NCBI RefSeq assembly: GCF_031456835.1
Contig: NZ_JAVDVK010000001.1
Span: forward strand, 3,038,001-3,102,000
From: Leifsonia shinshuensis
GTDB taxonomy: Bacteria; Actinomycetota; Actinomycetes; Actinomycetales; Microbacteriaceae
Direction of reading: 5' to 3'
DNA length: 64,000 nucleotides
Each line of letters begins with the position of its first letter. Within the stretch, counting starts at the first letter, position 1. A model generated the notes under the pieces. The model made no database searches and was not told the origin of the DNA. It saw only the letters and a list, made by a program, of their open reading frames with translations. Below are positions 25,849-34,676 of the stretch, piece by piece. A program made the translations under genes and the position numbers.

Positions 25849-26550
25849 TCAGAGGACGGGCGTGCGATCGATGTCGGCGTCGTTGCGGCGGTAGTCGGAG
25901 AGGAACTGCGCGAGCGTCCGTGCGTAGAGGGCCTTCACCCGGTCACCCGCGGCGTCGCCGTCGCGCTCCTTGATCGCGGCCAGCACCTCGCCGAGGGCCG
26001 CGGGGAGGTCGTCGACGCCGAACGGCCGGTCCCACACCGAGATGTAGCGGAGCAGCTGCGGGCTGAGTCCCTCGCTCACGGAGACGAGCACCTCGTTGCT
26101 GCCGGCGCGTGCCAGCTCGAGGAAGAAGTCGTTGAAGGCGTGACCGAGCGCGGGGAGCTCTCGTGACTTCGCCGCCTTCTTGACGTCCTTGTGCGCCTTC
26201 TCGATCCGCGTGACGGCGACGTTGGAGAGCGTCGGCACGATGGTGCGCGCGGCGTGCTCGTGCAGCAGTCCGGTCGTGTAGATCGCCTCGTCGATGGCCT
26301 TCAGGTCGATGGGGGCGACCCGGGTGTACCGGTTGGGCGCCATCTCGACGAGCCCGATGTCGGCCAGTTTCATCAGCGCTTCACGGATGGGCGTGCGCGA
26401 GACGCCGAGCCAGGCGGTGAGCTTCTCGTCGAGCAGCGTCTCGCCGGGCTCCAGGGTGCCGTCGAGGATGCCGTCGTAGAGCCGCGTGTACACCACGTCG
26501 CGCAGCAGCCGGCGCTCGACCGGCGCGGTGTCGTTCACGGGCAACGGCAT
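25849..26550 (-). CDS. GntR (FadR-type) transcriptional regulator, second of a tandem pair
   Basis: This 233-residue protein has a GntR winged helix (LLDEKLTAWLGVSRTPIREALMKLADIGL) and an all-helical C-terminal FCD-like domain. Its ATG overlaps the stop of the upstream GntR gene (ATGA), so the two are translated together. The two proteins share layout and clear but modest similarity, which suggests an old duplication. No metabolic genes accompany them, so the effector is unknown. Confidence 0.88.
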   Translation of the reverse strand: MPLPVNDTAPVERRLLRDVVYTRLYDGILDGTLEPGETLLDEKLTAWLGVSRTPIREALMKLADIGLVEMAPNRYTRVAPIDLKAIDEAIYTTGLLHEHAARTIVPTLSNVAVTRIEKAHKDVKKAAKSRELPALGHAFNDFFLELARAGSNEVLVSVSEGLSPQLLRYISVWDRPFGVDDLPAALGEVLAAIKERDGDAAGDRVKALYARTLAQFLSDYRRNDADIDRTPVL

Positions 26551-27221
26551 CAGCGGAGCTCCTTCGTGGTCGTGGTGAACTCGTCCGCGACGCCGACGAG
26601 GGCCGGGTCGAACAGCTGCGCTGCGGCGCGGCCGGCCTTCTCGGCCTTGCCGGCGACCGCCGCGTCGATCAGCGCGGTGACCGACGGCCGGGCCTTGCGG
26701 AAGGCGGCCGTGCCCGGGGTGGCGTTCAGCGCCCGCTGCACCTCGGGCAGGTGCCGCTTCAAGAGGCGTGCGACGGTGCCGTTGTCGAGGCGGCGCACGA
26801 AGACGCCGAGGAATCCGTCCGCGGCGAGGCCGGTGCGGACGAGCGACGCCGGGTCGGTCTCCTCCGCCGCGTCGCGGAGAGCCGCACGGTCGCTGTCGGT
26901 GAGCAGGGGGGTGGCGTCGCGGACGACGCCGGCGACCACCACGCCGACCGTGGCGATGAGTTGGCGGACCCGCTCCGGCTCGATCGGCGTGACGCGCGTG
27001 CGCCGCTGAGGGAGGATCTCGACGAGACCCATCGTGGCCAGCTGATTCAGTGCTTCGCGGACGGGGGTGCGGGAGACGCCCACCCACCGCTCGATCTCGG
27101 CGTCGTAGAGCTGCTCGCCGGGAAGCAGGTCGCCCCCGACGATGGCGTCGAGGAGGCGCAGGAACACTTCGTCACGGATGAGCCGGCGAGGGCTGGCGAC
27201 TCCGGTCACGGGCACGGGCAT
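26550..27221 (-). CDS. GntR (FadR-type) transcriptional regulator, first of a tandem pair
   Basis: This 223-residue regulator carries the GntR DNA-binding domain (LYDAEIERWVGVSRTPVREAL) and a C-terminal helical ligand domain in which the usual FCD metal histidines are not evident. It is first in a two-gene operon with its paralog. A palindrome (27222-27238) abuts its start codon and is a good autoregulatory site. It is divergent from the isochorismate synthase gene. Confidence 0.88.
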   Translation of the reverse strand: MPVPVTGVASPRRLIRDEVFLRLLDAIVGGDLLPGEQLYDAEIERWVGVSRTPVREALNQLATMGLVEILPQRRTRVTPIEPERVRQLIATVGVVVAGVVRDATPLLTDSDRAALRDAAEETDPASLVRTGLAADGFLGVFVRRLDNGTVARLLKRHLPEVQRALNATPGTAAFRKARPSVTALIDAAVAGKAEKAGRAAAQLFDPALVGVADEFTTTTKELR

Positions 27222-27238
27222 GGATGTATGTTACATCC
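27222..27238. promoter_or_regulatory. Candidate GntR operator GGATGTA-TGT-TACATCC
   Basis: A perfect 7-3-7 inverted repeat lies immediately upstream of the first GntR start codon. FadR-subfamily GntR proteins bind short palindromes of this kind (GT...AC core). Binding by either product is inferred from position. Confidence 0.55.
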
Positions 27239-27374
27239 CGGGTTATCGGGTCACGGTGCTGATGTGCAGAGTGTCGAACGCGCGTAATCCAGGCGATATC
27301 GGCGACCGCAATGCCCATCAAGTCCCCATCCGGCGTCCAACGGGCGCTCAGTCTGCCGGGCGTAGGCTGAGCGG

Positions 27375-28637
27375 GTGACATCCGCACCGACGACTCGGTG
27401 GGAGACTGGCGCGACGGTCCTCGAGGCCGAGACCACACCGCTCGACGACGTCCGCCAGCTCATCCCCTTCCTCGATTCCCGCACGCCCCTGCTCTGGCTG
27501 CGCAAAGGCGAGGGGATGGCCGGCATCGGCGAGGTGCTCCGCCTCGACTTCACGGGGCCGGACCGGATCGAGCAGGCGTCGGCCGCCTGGCGCGCGACCG
27601 CGGCGGCCGCGACGGTCGCGGACGACGTCCGCACCCCGGGCACGGGCCTCGTCGCCTTCGGGACCTTCGCGTTCGATGATGAGAGCTCCGCGGTCAGCAC
27701 CCTGATCGTCCCCGAGATCGTCATCGGCCGCCGGGGGAGCCGCAGCTGGATCACCCGCATCCGCCGTGCCGGAGGCGCGGAGAACGACCGGCTCCCGCGC
27801 CCGACGGCGTTCGGCGACGAGTACCGGCTGAGCCTGCTGCCGGGTGAGCTCGGGTCCGACGGCTATCGGTCGGCGGTCGCGGACGCGGTCGAGCGGATCC
27901 GCGAGCAGGACCTCTCGAAGGTGGTGCTGGCCCGCGATCTGCGCGGCCATCTGCCGCTCGAGTCCGACCTCCGTCGTGCGCTCGTCGAGCTCGCGCTCGG
28001 GTACCCCGACTGCTGGACCTTCGCCGTGGACGGCCTGGTCGGCTCGTCGCCGGAGACGCTGGTCCGCGTCCACCACGGAACCGTGACCGCGCGCGTGCTC
28101 GCCGGGACGATCTCGCGCGGACCGGACGCCGCAGCGGATGCCGCCGCCGCAGCCGAACTCGTCGCGAGCGCCAAGGACCAGGGCGAGCACCGCTTCGCGG
28201 TCACCAGTGTGATGGATGCGCTCCGCCCGCACAGCGCGGACCTCGCGGCCAGCGACGAGCCGTTCACCCTGAAGCTCCCGAACCTCTGGCACCTGGCCAC
28301 CGACATCGCCGGGATGCTCAGCGACGGGTCCAGCTCCCTCGACCTCGCGGCTGCGCTGCACCCCACCGCCGCCGTGGCCGGGACGCCCCGCCGCGAGGCG
28401 CTCGCGCTCATCCGGGAGCTGGAGCCGTTCGACCGCGGACGCTACGCCGGACCGGTCGGCTGGGTCGGCGGGGACGGCGACGGCGAGTGGGCGATCGCGC
28501 TCCGCTGCGCCCAGCTGACGCCGACGGGGGACCTGACCGCATACGCCGGGGCGGGCATCGTCGCCGACTCCGACCCGGATCGGGAGCTCGCCGAGACGTC
28601 GATGAAGTTCCGCCCGATCGTGGAGGCGTTCGGCTGA
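27375..28637 (+). CDS. menF: Isochorismate synthase
   Basis: This 420-residue chorismate-utilising enzyme makes isochorismate, the first step of menaquinone (or salicylate siderophore) synthesis. The conserved C-terminal domain shows DLSKVVLARDL, VGSSPETLVRV, ARVLAGTISRG, KDQGEHRFAV and HPTAAVAGTPR, ending with AYAGAGIVADSDP. Start is GTG 27375. With menG and a polyprenyl synthase 1.5 kb away, the menaquinone role is the best choice; no siderophore genes are near. Confidence 0.9.
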   Translation: MTSAPTTRWETGATVLEAETTPLDDVRQLIPFLDSRTPLLWLRKGEGMAGIGEVLRLDFTGPDRIEQASAAWRATAAAATVADDVRTPGTGLVAFGTFAFDDESSAVSTLIVPEIVIGRRGSRSWITRIRRAGGAENDRLPRPTAFGDEYRLSLLPGELGSDGYRSAVADAVERIREQDLSKVVLARDLRGHLPLESDLRRALVELALGYPDCWTFAVDGLVGSSPETLVRVHHGTVTARVLAGTISRGPDAAADAAAAAELVASAKDQGEHRFAVTSVMDALRPHSADLAASDEPFTLKLPNLWHLATDIAGMLSDGSSSLDLAAALHPTAAVAGTPRREALALIRELEPFDRGRYAGPVGWVGGDGDGEWAIALRCAQLTPTGDLTAYAGAGIVADSDPDRELAETSMKFRPIVEAFG

Positions 28638-28650
28638 TCCGCCGGCGCGG

Positions 28651-29505
28651 TCAGGACGCGTCGAGGCGGCGCTTCTGCTCCTCGACGTCGTAGTCGGGCA
28701 CCGGCCACTCGAGGCCCAGCCCCTCCAGGGCGCGGATGAGGATGCGCTGCACCGCCGCGCGGGCGTACCACTTGCGATCGGCGGGGACGACGAACCAGGG
28801 TGCGTAGGCGCTGGTCGTCCGGTCGAAGACGACCTGGTACGCCTCCTGGTACGAGTCCCAGTGCAGCCGCTCGTCGACGTCGGCGGGGTTGAACTTCCAC
28901 AGCTTGTCGGGCCGCTCGAGCCGGGAGGCGAGCCGCTTCTTCTGCTCCTCCTTGCCGAGGTGGAGCATCACCTTGACGATGGTGGTCCCGGACTGCGCGA
29001 GCTCCTTCTCGAACGCATTGATCGCGCCGTAGCGCCGCTCCAGCTCCTCGGGCGGGGCGAGCGAACGGACCCGGCCGATGAGCACATCCTCGTAGTGGGA
29101 TCGGTCGAAGACGCCGACCTGTCCGGCGGCCGGGACCTCGCGCCAGACACGCCAGAGGAAGTCGTGCGCCAGCTCGTCGGGCGTCGGCTTGCCGAACCCG
29201 GCGTAGTGCACGCCGCCGGGGTTCATGGACCCGATGACGTGGGAGACGATGCCTCCCTTGCCGGCGGTGTCCATCGCCTGCAGCACCAGGAGGACCGACC
29301 GGGGCTCGCCCTCGCGGCCGCACGCGAACAGCTTCTCCTGGAGGTCGGCCAGGCGCCCGGCACCCTCGGCGAGGTCCTTCTCGCCCTCCTTCTTGCCGCC
29401 GTCGAAGCCGGGAGAGGCGTCGGTGTCCTGATCGGACAGGCGGAATCCGGGCTGCACCCGCAGCACCTCGTACGGGTCCTCGGTCCAGCTGCTGTCGTCG
29501 CTCAC
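28651..29505 (-). CDS. Polyphosphate kinase 2 family protein
   Basis: This 284-residue cytoplasmic enzyme transfers phosphate between polyphosphate and nucleotides. It has the P-loop-like LQAMDTAGKGG motif, the Walker B-like FDRSHYEDVL and the lid region HLGKEEQKKRLASRLERP. These fit the PPK2 family; the class (ADP- or AMP-directed) is not determined by what I can see. I use GTG 29505 with GGAGG upstream, dropping an Arg-rich extension to 29559. It is convergent with menF. Confidence 0.88.
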   Translation of the reverse strand: MSDDSSWTEDPYEVLRVQPGFRLSDQDTDASPGFDGGKKEGEKDLAEGAGRLADLQEKLFACGREGEPRSVLLVLQAMDTAGKGGIVSHVIGSMNPGGVHYAGFGKPTPDELAHDFLWRVWREVPAAGQVGVFDRSHYEDVLIGRVRSLAPPEELERRYGAINAFEKELAQSGTTIVKVMLHLGKEEQKKRLASRLERPDKLWKFNPADVDERLHWDSYQEAYQVVFDRTTSAYAPWFVVPADRKWYARAAVQRILIRALEGLGLEWPVPDYDVEEQKRRLDAS

Positions 29506-29643
29506 GTCCGGCCTCCTCCCACGGGCACGATCGCCGGGCCCGTGACTCCTGGCACGCATGGTAGCCCCGCCGCGGTCTGCAAATGCCTGCTAGCCACGAT
29601 CACCGGCGCGGCATTACCGTGTGGCCGATGAGAGGGGCCTGAG

Positions 29644-30030
29644 ATGGGTTCGTTCTGGAATGCGTTTCTGTACGTCTTCTATATCTTCGCGTTCGTCGCG
29701 TTCTTGATGGTCCTGTTCACCGTGCTGGTGGACCTGTTCCGAGACACCGAGCTGAACGGCTGGTGGAAGGCGCTGTGGGTCATCTTCCTGATCTTCCTTC
29801 CCGGCATCGGGCTGCTGGTGTACCTGATCGCGCGCGGGCGCGGGATGGCCGCCCGCAACATGGCGCGCCGGGCGACGGTCCCGGAGGACGACAGCTGGGG
29901 GCAGCATCCGACACCGTCCGCGACACCGGCCGCGGACATCCAGCAGGCGCAGACCCTGCTCGATCAGGGCGTGATCAGCGCGGGGGAGTTCGACGCCCTC
30001 AAGGCCAAGGCCCTGGGGCAGCGTTACTGA
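29644..30030 (+). CDS. Small membrane protein with PLDc_N-like spans and SHOCT domain
   Basis: This 128-residue protein has two transmembrane helices (about 8-30 and 40-63) with the PLDc_N-like sequence NGWWKALWVIFLIFLPGIGL. A charged linker follows and then a short SHOCT domain (IQQAQTLLDQGVISAGEFDALKAKAL). SHOCT segments mediate oligomerisation; the specific function is unknown. It is divergent from PPK2. Confidence 0.82.
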   Translation: MGSFWNAFLYVFYIFAFVAFLMVLFTVLVDLFRDTELNGWWKALWVIFLIFLPGIGLLVYLIARGRGMAARNMARRATVPEDDSWGQHPTPSATPAADIQQAQTLLDQGVISAGEFDALKAKALGQRY

Positions 30031-30087
30031 GCGATGCCCTGGGATGCCACCGGCCCGGTCCCGCCCGGCGCTCGCTGACCATTCGGC

Positions 30088-30111
30088 GTGCATTCGGGGG
30101 CCGGAATGCAC
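30088..30111. promoter_or_regulatory. Inverted repeat GTGCATTC-8-GAATGCAC upstream of menG
   Basis: A perfect 8-bp inverted repeat ends 30 bp before the menG start. It may be an operator or a weak hairpin; there is no T run. Confidence 0.35.
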
Positions 30112-30141
30112 CGCGCGGACGCCGCAGCCTAAGCTGGTGGA

Positions 30142-31032
30142 GTGAGTAAGGCCGACCTCAGCAAGCAGCCCGCCCAGGTCGCCGCCATGTTCGACCAGGT
30201 GTCGACGCGCTACGACCGGACCAACGCCGTCCTGTCGGTCGGCAATGCGGCGCTGTGGCGCGTGGCGACGACGCGAGCCGTGGACCCCCGCCCGGGCGAG
30301 ACGATCCTCGACGTGGCCGCGGGAACGGGGACGTCGAGCGCCTCGCTCGCCCGCAACGGAGCCTCCGTCGTCGCGGCCGACTTCTCCGAGGGGATGATCG
30401 AGGTCGGGCGCCGGCGCCAGGCCGGTAATCCGTTCGTCCGGTTCGTGCAGGCGGACGCCATGGCGCTCCCGTTCGACGACGAGTCGTTCGACGCGGTGAC
30501 CATCTCGTTCGGCCTGCGCAACATCGTCGACCCCAAGAAGGCGCTCGCCGAGTTCTACCGGGTCGTGAAGCCGGGCGGTCGCGTGGTCGTGTGCGAGTTC
30601 TCCCAGCCACCCCTCGCTCCCATCCGTGCCGGTTATTCCGCCTACCTCAAGTACGGCATGCCCGTGCTCGCCCGCGTCGCCAGCTCCAACCCGGCCGCCT
30701 ACGAGTACCTCATGGAGTCGATCGAAGCCTGGCCCGACCAGCGCACGCTCGCCGGGTGGCTGCGCGAGGCCGGTTTCGAGCGGGTGGCCTTCCGCAATCT
30801 GACTGCGGGGATCGTCGCGCTGCACCGCGGCTTCAAGCCCGAGCGCGTGGCCGTCCCGGAGCCGGAGGCGGCGCCCGTTGCGAAGCCGAAGACGCCCGCC
30901 AAGCCGAAGGCCGCGCCCGCGAAGCCGAAGGCCGCTCCCGCGAAGCCGAAGGCCGCGCCCGCCAAGCCGGCATCCACCGGCGCGGCCGGTTCAGAACCGT
31001 CAGCGTCCACCGTCCCGTCCGAGGGGGAGTAG
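30142..31032 (+). CDS. menG: Demethylmenaquinone methyltransferase with repetitive C-terminal tail
   Basis: This 296-residue SAM enzyme performs the last step of menaquinone synthesis, methylating demethylmenaquinone. MenG/UbiE motifs are clear: MFDQVSTRYDRTNAVLSVG, TILDVAAGTGTSS, FGLRNIVDPKKALAEFYRV and VVCEFSQPP. After about residue 235 a tail of roughly 60 residues follows, Lys/Pro/Ala-rich with KPKAAPA repeats, which is not part of the enzyme fold. Start is GTG 30142. The stop overlaps the next start by one base (TAGTG). Confidence 0.93.
   Translation: MSKADLSKQPAQVAAMFDQVSTRYDRTNAVLSVGNAALWRVATTRAVDPRPGETILDVAAGTGTSSASLARNGASVVAADFSEGMIEVGRRRQAGNPFVRFVQADAMALPFDDESFDAVTISFGLRNIVDPKKALAEFYRVVKPGGRVVVCEFSQPPLAPIRAGYSAYLKYGMPVLARVASSNPAAYEYLMESIEAWPDQRTLAGWLREAGFERVAFRNLTAGIVALHRGFKPERVAVPEPEAAPVAKPKTPAKPKAAPAKPKAAPAKPKAAPAKPASTGAAGSEPSASTVPSEGE
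30901..30963 (+). repeat. Three 21-bp tandem repeats inside menG
   Basis: Three near-identical 21-bp units beginning AAGCCGAAGGCCGC encode KPKAAPA three times in the menG tail. Copy number may vary between strains by slippage. Confidence 0.85.
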
Positions 31033-32108
31033 TGCCACGAAGTGTCCCGGCCGTGCGGCGCGCGTCGCTGACCGGTCAGCTCGGCTTCACCGAGCGGATC
31101 TTCATCCGCGGTGAGGACCGCGAGCTGGCCAACGCCGTCGACGACGGCCTCGCCCACGTCGAGGACGGGCTGCTGCGCGAGATGCGCTTCGCCGATGGCC
31201 TTGCCGACGTGACGGCCCGCTACCTGCTCGAGGCCGGCGGCAAGCGCGTGCGCCCGATGCTCACCCTGCTCGCCGCGCAGCTCGGCGACGGCACCAACCC
31301 CGATGTCCTCCAGGCCGCGGAGGCGGTGGAGATCACCCACCTGGCGTCGCTCTACCACGACGACGTGATGGACGACTCGCAGATGCGCCGCGGCGTCCCC
31401 AGCGCCCAGTTCGTGTGGGGGAACTCGGTCGCCGTGCTCACCGGTGACCTGCTGTTCGCGCGCGCCAGCAAGCTGGTCTCCGCGCTGGGCGAGCGCGCCA
31501 TCCAGCTCCAGGCGGACACCTTCGAGCGGCTCTGCCTCGGCCAGCTCCACGAGACCATCGGCCCGCAGGAGGGCGAGGACCCGGTCGAGCACTACATCGG
31601 CGTCCTGAAGGACAAGACCGGTTCTCTCATCGCCGTGGCCGCTCAGATGGGCGTCGTGTTCTCGAACGCCCCGACGTCGTACGAAGAGCCCGTCGTGACC
31701 TTCGGAGAGAAGATCGGCGTGGCGTTCCAGCTCATCGACGACGTCATCGACCTGTCCGGTCAGGGCGTCGCCGAGACCGGCAAGACCCCCGGCAACGACC
31801 TGCGCGCAGGTGTCGCGACCCTCCCCGTGCTGCGCCTGCGCGAGCGCGCCGTCTCGGACCCGGAGGCCGCGGCCCTGCTCGAGCGCCTCGAGCGCGACGT
31901 CATGGGCTCCGCGGAGGACGGCGAGGTGACTCCCGAGGCCATGGACGCGATCGCGGCGCTGCGCGAGCACGACGTGACGCGTCAGACGCTGGAGGAGGCG
32001 CACCGCTGGGCGCGCGAAGCGGTGGAGGCTCTGGAGCCCCTGCCGGACGGCCCGGTGAAGAAGGCACTCGTCCGGTTCGCGGACACCATCGTCGAGCGCT
32101 CGAGCTGA
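31032..32108 (+). CDS. Polyprenyl diphosphate synthase (menaquinone side chain)
   Basis: This 358-residue trans-prenyltransferase extends isoprenyl diphosphates to the menaquinone side chain. The first Asp-rich motif is HDDVMDDSQMRRG and the second is LIDDVIDLSGQ, with GGKRVRPML upstream and GKTPGNDLRAG downstream. The start is GTG 31032, directly at the menG stop. Chain length cannot be read with certainty. The menG linkage makes the quinone role very likely. Confidence 0.92.
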   Translation: MPRSVPAVRRASLTGQLGFTERIFIRGEDRELANAVDDGLAHVEDGLLREMRFADGLADVTARYLLEAGGKRVRPMLTLLAAQLGDGTNPDVLQAAEAVEITHLASLYHDDVMDDSQMRRGVPSAQFVWGNSVAVLTGDLLFARASKLVSALGERAIQLQADTFERLCLGQLHETIGPQEGEDPVEHYIGVLKDKTGSLIAVAAQMGVVFSNAPTSYEEPVVTFGEKIGVAFQLIDDVIDLSGQGVAETGKTPGNDLRAGVATLPVLRLRERAVSDPEAAALLERLERDVMGSAEDGEVTPEAMDAIAALREHDVTRQTLEEAHRWAREAVEALEPLPDGPVKKALVRFADTIVERSS

Positions 32109-32138
32109 GCCGGACGCGACACCAGAAGGAATCAACGA

Positions 32139-33548
32139 ATGACCAAACTGCGACTGGCCATCGTCGGCGCCGGCCCGGCGGGCATCTACGCCGCCGACAT
32201 CCTGCTGAAGGCGGAGCGCGGCTTCGACGTGTCCATCGACCTGTTCGAGCAGCTTCCCGCCCCGTACGGCCTCGTCCGTTACGGCGTCGCCCCCGACCAC
32301 CCACGCATCAAGGGCATCATCACCGCACTGCGCGAGGTGCTCGACCGCGGTGACATCCGCATCTTCGGCAATGTGCAGTTCGGCCGCGACATCACCCTCG
32401 ACGACCTGAAGCGCCACTACAACGCCGTCATCTTCGCGACCGGCGCGGTCCGGGATGCGGACCTCGAGATCCCGGGCATGGAGCTCCACGGCTCGTACGG
32501 CGCCGCGGACTTCGTCAGCTGGTTCGACGGCCACCCGGATGTTCCGCGCACCTGGCCGCTCGAGGCGAAGTCGGTGGCCGTGATCGGCAACGGCAACGTG
32601 GCCCTCGACATCTCCCGCATGCTGGCGAAGCACGCGGACGACCTCCTGCCCACCGAGATCCCCGACAACGTGTACGAGGGGCTCAAGAACTCTCCGGTGA
32701 CGGACGTGCACGTGTTCGGCCGGCGCGGACCGGCGCAGGTGAAGTTCACGCCGCTGGAGCTGCGCGAACTCGGCGAGCTGCGCGATGTGGACATGATCCT
32801 CTACGACGAGGACTTCGACTACGACGAGCAGTCGAAGGCCGCGATCCAGAGCAACAAGCAGGTCATGGTGATCGACCGCGTGCTGCAGCAGTGGCGTAAG
32901 CGCGAGGTCGGCAGTGCCTCGCGGCGCCTCCACCTGCACTTCTACGCCAAGCCCCTCGAGGTCGTCGGCGACGAGCACGGCAATGTCCGCGCCCTGCGCT
33001 ACGAGCGCACCGCTCCCGACGGGGAGGGCGGCGTCCGTGGCACCGGCGAGATCCGCGAGCTCGAGATCGACGCCATCTACCGGGCGGTGGGCTACTTCGG
33101 GTCGCCGCTCCCGGGCATCCCGTTCGACCGCAAGCACGGCGTGATCCCGAATCACGAGGGCCAGGTGCTGCGCAAGGGCGACAACGAGCGCATGTACGGC
33201 GTGTATGCGACGGGGTGGATCAAGCGCGGTCCGGTCGGACTCATCGGTCACACCAAGTCGGATGCGATGGAGACGATCAAGCATGTGATCAACGATCAGG
33301 GAAACTGGTGGTCTCCCGCCGACCCGTCCGAGCAATCTGTGGAGAACCTGCTGCGCGAGCGCGGTGTGGAGTACACGACGCTCGACGGCTGGCACAACCT
33401 CGACGCGCACGAGCAGGCGCTCGGCGCCGAGCGCGGCCGGGTGCGCATCAAGGTCGTCCCTCGCGACGACATGGTCCGCGTCTCCAACGGCGAACCGGTT
33501 GGAAGCGGCTCCGCGTCCGCCGGCCAGCCGTCCGGACAGGCCGAGTAG
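32139..33548 (+). CDS. fprA: Ferredoxin/adrenodoxin-type NADP+ reductase (FprA-like)
   Basis: This 469-residue flavoprotein moves electrons between NADPH and ferredoxin. FAD binding is at the N-terminus (LAIVGAGPAGIYAADILL) and is followed by APYGLVRYGVAPDHP, a strong FprA/adrenodoxin-reductase signature. The NADP fold has VAVIGNGNVALDISRML and the FGRRGPAQVKFT segment. The C-terminus has GWIKRGPVGLIGHTKSDA. A ribosome site (AAGGAA) precedes ATG 32139. It lies after the prenyl synthase and probably in the same transcript. Confidence 0.93.
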   Translation: MTKLRLAIVGAGPAGIYAADILLKAERGFDVSIDLFEQLPAPYGLVRYGVAPDHPRIKGIITALREVLDRGDIRIFGNVQFGRDITLDDLKRHYNAVIFATGAVRDADLEIPGMELHGSYGAADFVSWFDGHPDVPRTWPLEAKSVAVIGNGNVALDISRMLAKHADDLLPTEIPDNVYEGLKNSPVTDVHVFGRRGPAQVKFTPLELRELGELRDVDMILYDEDFDYDEQSKAAIQSNKQVMVIDRVLQQWRKREVGSASRRLHLHFYAKPLEVVGDEHGNVRALRYERTAPDGEGGVRGTGEIRELEIDAIYRAVGYFGSPLPGIPFDRKHGVIPNHEGQVLRKGDNERMYGVYATGWIKRGPVGLIGHTKSDAMETIKHVINDQGNWWSPADPSEQSVENLLRERGVEYTTLDGWHNLDAHEQALGAERGRVRIKVVPRDDMVRVSNGEPVGSGSASAGQPSGQAE

Positions 33549-33562
33549 CCACCGCCCCCGGC

Positions 33563-34558
33563 ATGAGCGACGCGCGCGAATGGCGACCCGACGTCCTCGG
33601 TGAGCCGTTCGAGCAGCTGACCCTCCCGCTCGGGACGGACACCGAGGGCGACGTCGTCGCGACGCTCGTGCGGTACTCGCCGCGTCCCCGGCTGCACCTC
33701 CACCGCGGGCCCGCCGCCGATGCCGACGTGCTGTACGTGCACGGCTGGTCGGACTACTTCTTCCAGACCGAGCTCGCCCGCTTCTGGCACGACCAGGGCG
33801 CCCGCTTCCACGCCCTCGACCTGCGCAAGTACGGCCGCAGCCTGCGGGAGGGGCAGACGCCCGGTTTCGTCGATGACCTCGCGGTCTACGACGAGGACAT
33901 TGCGGCGGCACTGGACGCGATGGGGCACGGCGAGGACGCGACGGCCCGCCGGCGACTGATCCTGCTCGGGCACTCCACGGGAGGGCTGACGTTGAGCCTG
34001 TGGGCCGACCGGCACCCGGGGCGTGCGGATGCGCTCATCCTGAACAGCCCGTGGCTCGAGTTCCAGGCGCACTCCGCCGGGCGTGCGGCGCTGACCCCGC
34101 TGGTGGACCTCCGGGCGAAGCTGGTGCCGAACGCGCCCATGCCGAACGTCGACCTCGGGTTCTACACGCGAACCGTCTCACGGACGATGGACGGCGAGTG
34201 GGACTACGACCTGGCGTGGCGTCCGGTGCGCGGCTTCCCCGTGCATCCCGCGTGGCTGACCGCGATCCTCGCCGGCCACGCCCGCGTCGCCGCCGGCTTG
34301 AGCATCCAGGCGCCGGTGCTCACCCTGCTCTCCGCGCGGTCGACGCTGCTGCCGTTCTGGTCGCCCGACATGCTGCGGTCGGATGTGGTGCTGGTCGTCC
34401 GCGACATCGCCGAGCGCGCGCTGTGGCTGGGGCCGACGATCACCGTGTCCTGGGTGCAGGATGCGCTGCACGACGTGTTCCTGTCGCGCCCGGAGGTGCG
34501 CCAGGCGGCGTACGCGTCGCTCGAGCGGTGGATGCAGGGCTACCTCGACGAGCGCTGA
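33563..34558 (+). CDS. Alpha/beta hydrolase
   Basis: This 331-residue cytoplasmic protein has the alpha/beta-hydrolase fold of the serine lysophospholipase/monoacylglycerol-lipase kind. YVHGWSDYFFQ forms the oxyanion region, LGHSTGG holds the nucleophilic Ser, and a C-terminal DALHDVFLS supplies a His. It starts 15 bp after the fprA stop. The substrate is probably a lipid ester but is not shown by sequence. Confidence 0.85.
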   Translation: MSDAREWRPDVLGEPFEQLTLPLGTDTEGDVVATLVRYSPRPRLHLHRGPAADADVLYVHGWSDYFFQTELARFWHDQGARFHALDLRKYGRSLREGQTPGFVDDLAVYDEDIAAALDAMGHGEDATARRRLILLGHSTGGLTLSLWADRHPGRADALILNSPWLEFQAHSAGRAALTPLVDLRAKLVPNAPMPNVDLGFYTRTVSRTMDGEWDYDLAWRPVRGFPVHPAWLTAILAGHARVAAGLSIQAPVLTLLSARSTLLPFWSPDMLRSDVVLVVRDIAERALWLGPTITVSWVQDALHDVFLSRPEVRQAAYASLERWMQGYLDER

Positions 34559-34676
34559 CGCCCGGGATCTCCTGCATCGCCAGATGATTTGCCCTCCCGC
34601 TATGGTGTGGCCACGTCGGACGGCAGGCCCTCGTGTCGCAGGTCGCGTCCGCCCCTGAATGGAGGCGCCCGTTGCC

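Noticed and set aside
30901..30963. CRISPR-like repeats
   Set aside because: The units are contiguous without spacers and encode an in-frame peptide repeat in menG. I saw no CRISPR array or cas gene anywhere in the window.
30699..33911. A 1070-codon open frame on the minus strand
   Set aside because: It lies opposite menG, the prenyl synthase and fprA, all with clear motifs. Its translation is Arg/Val/Ala-rich without domains, as expected from the antisense of high-GC genes.
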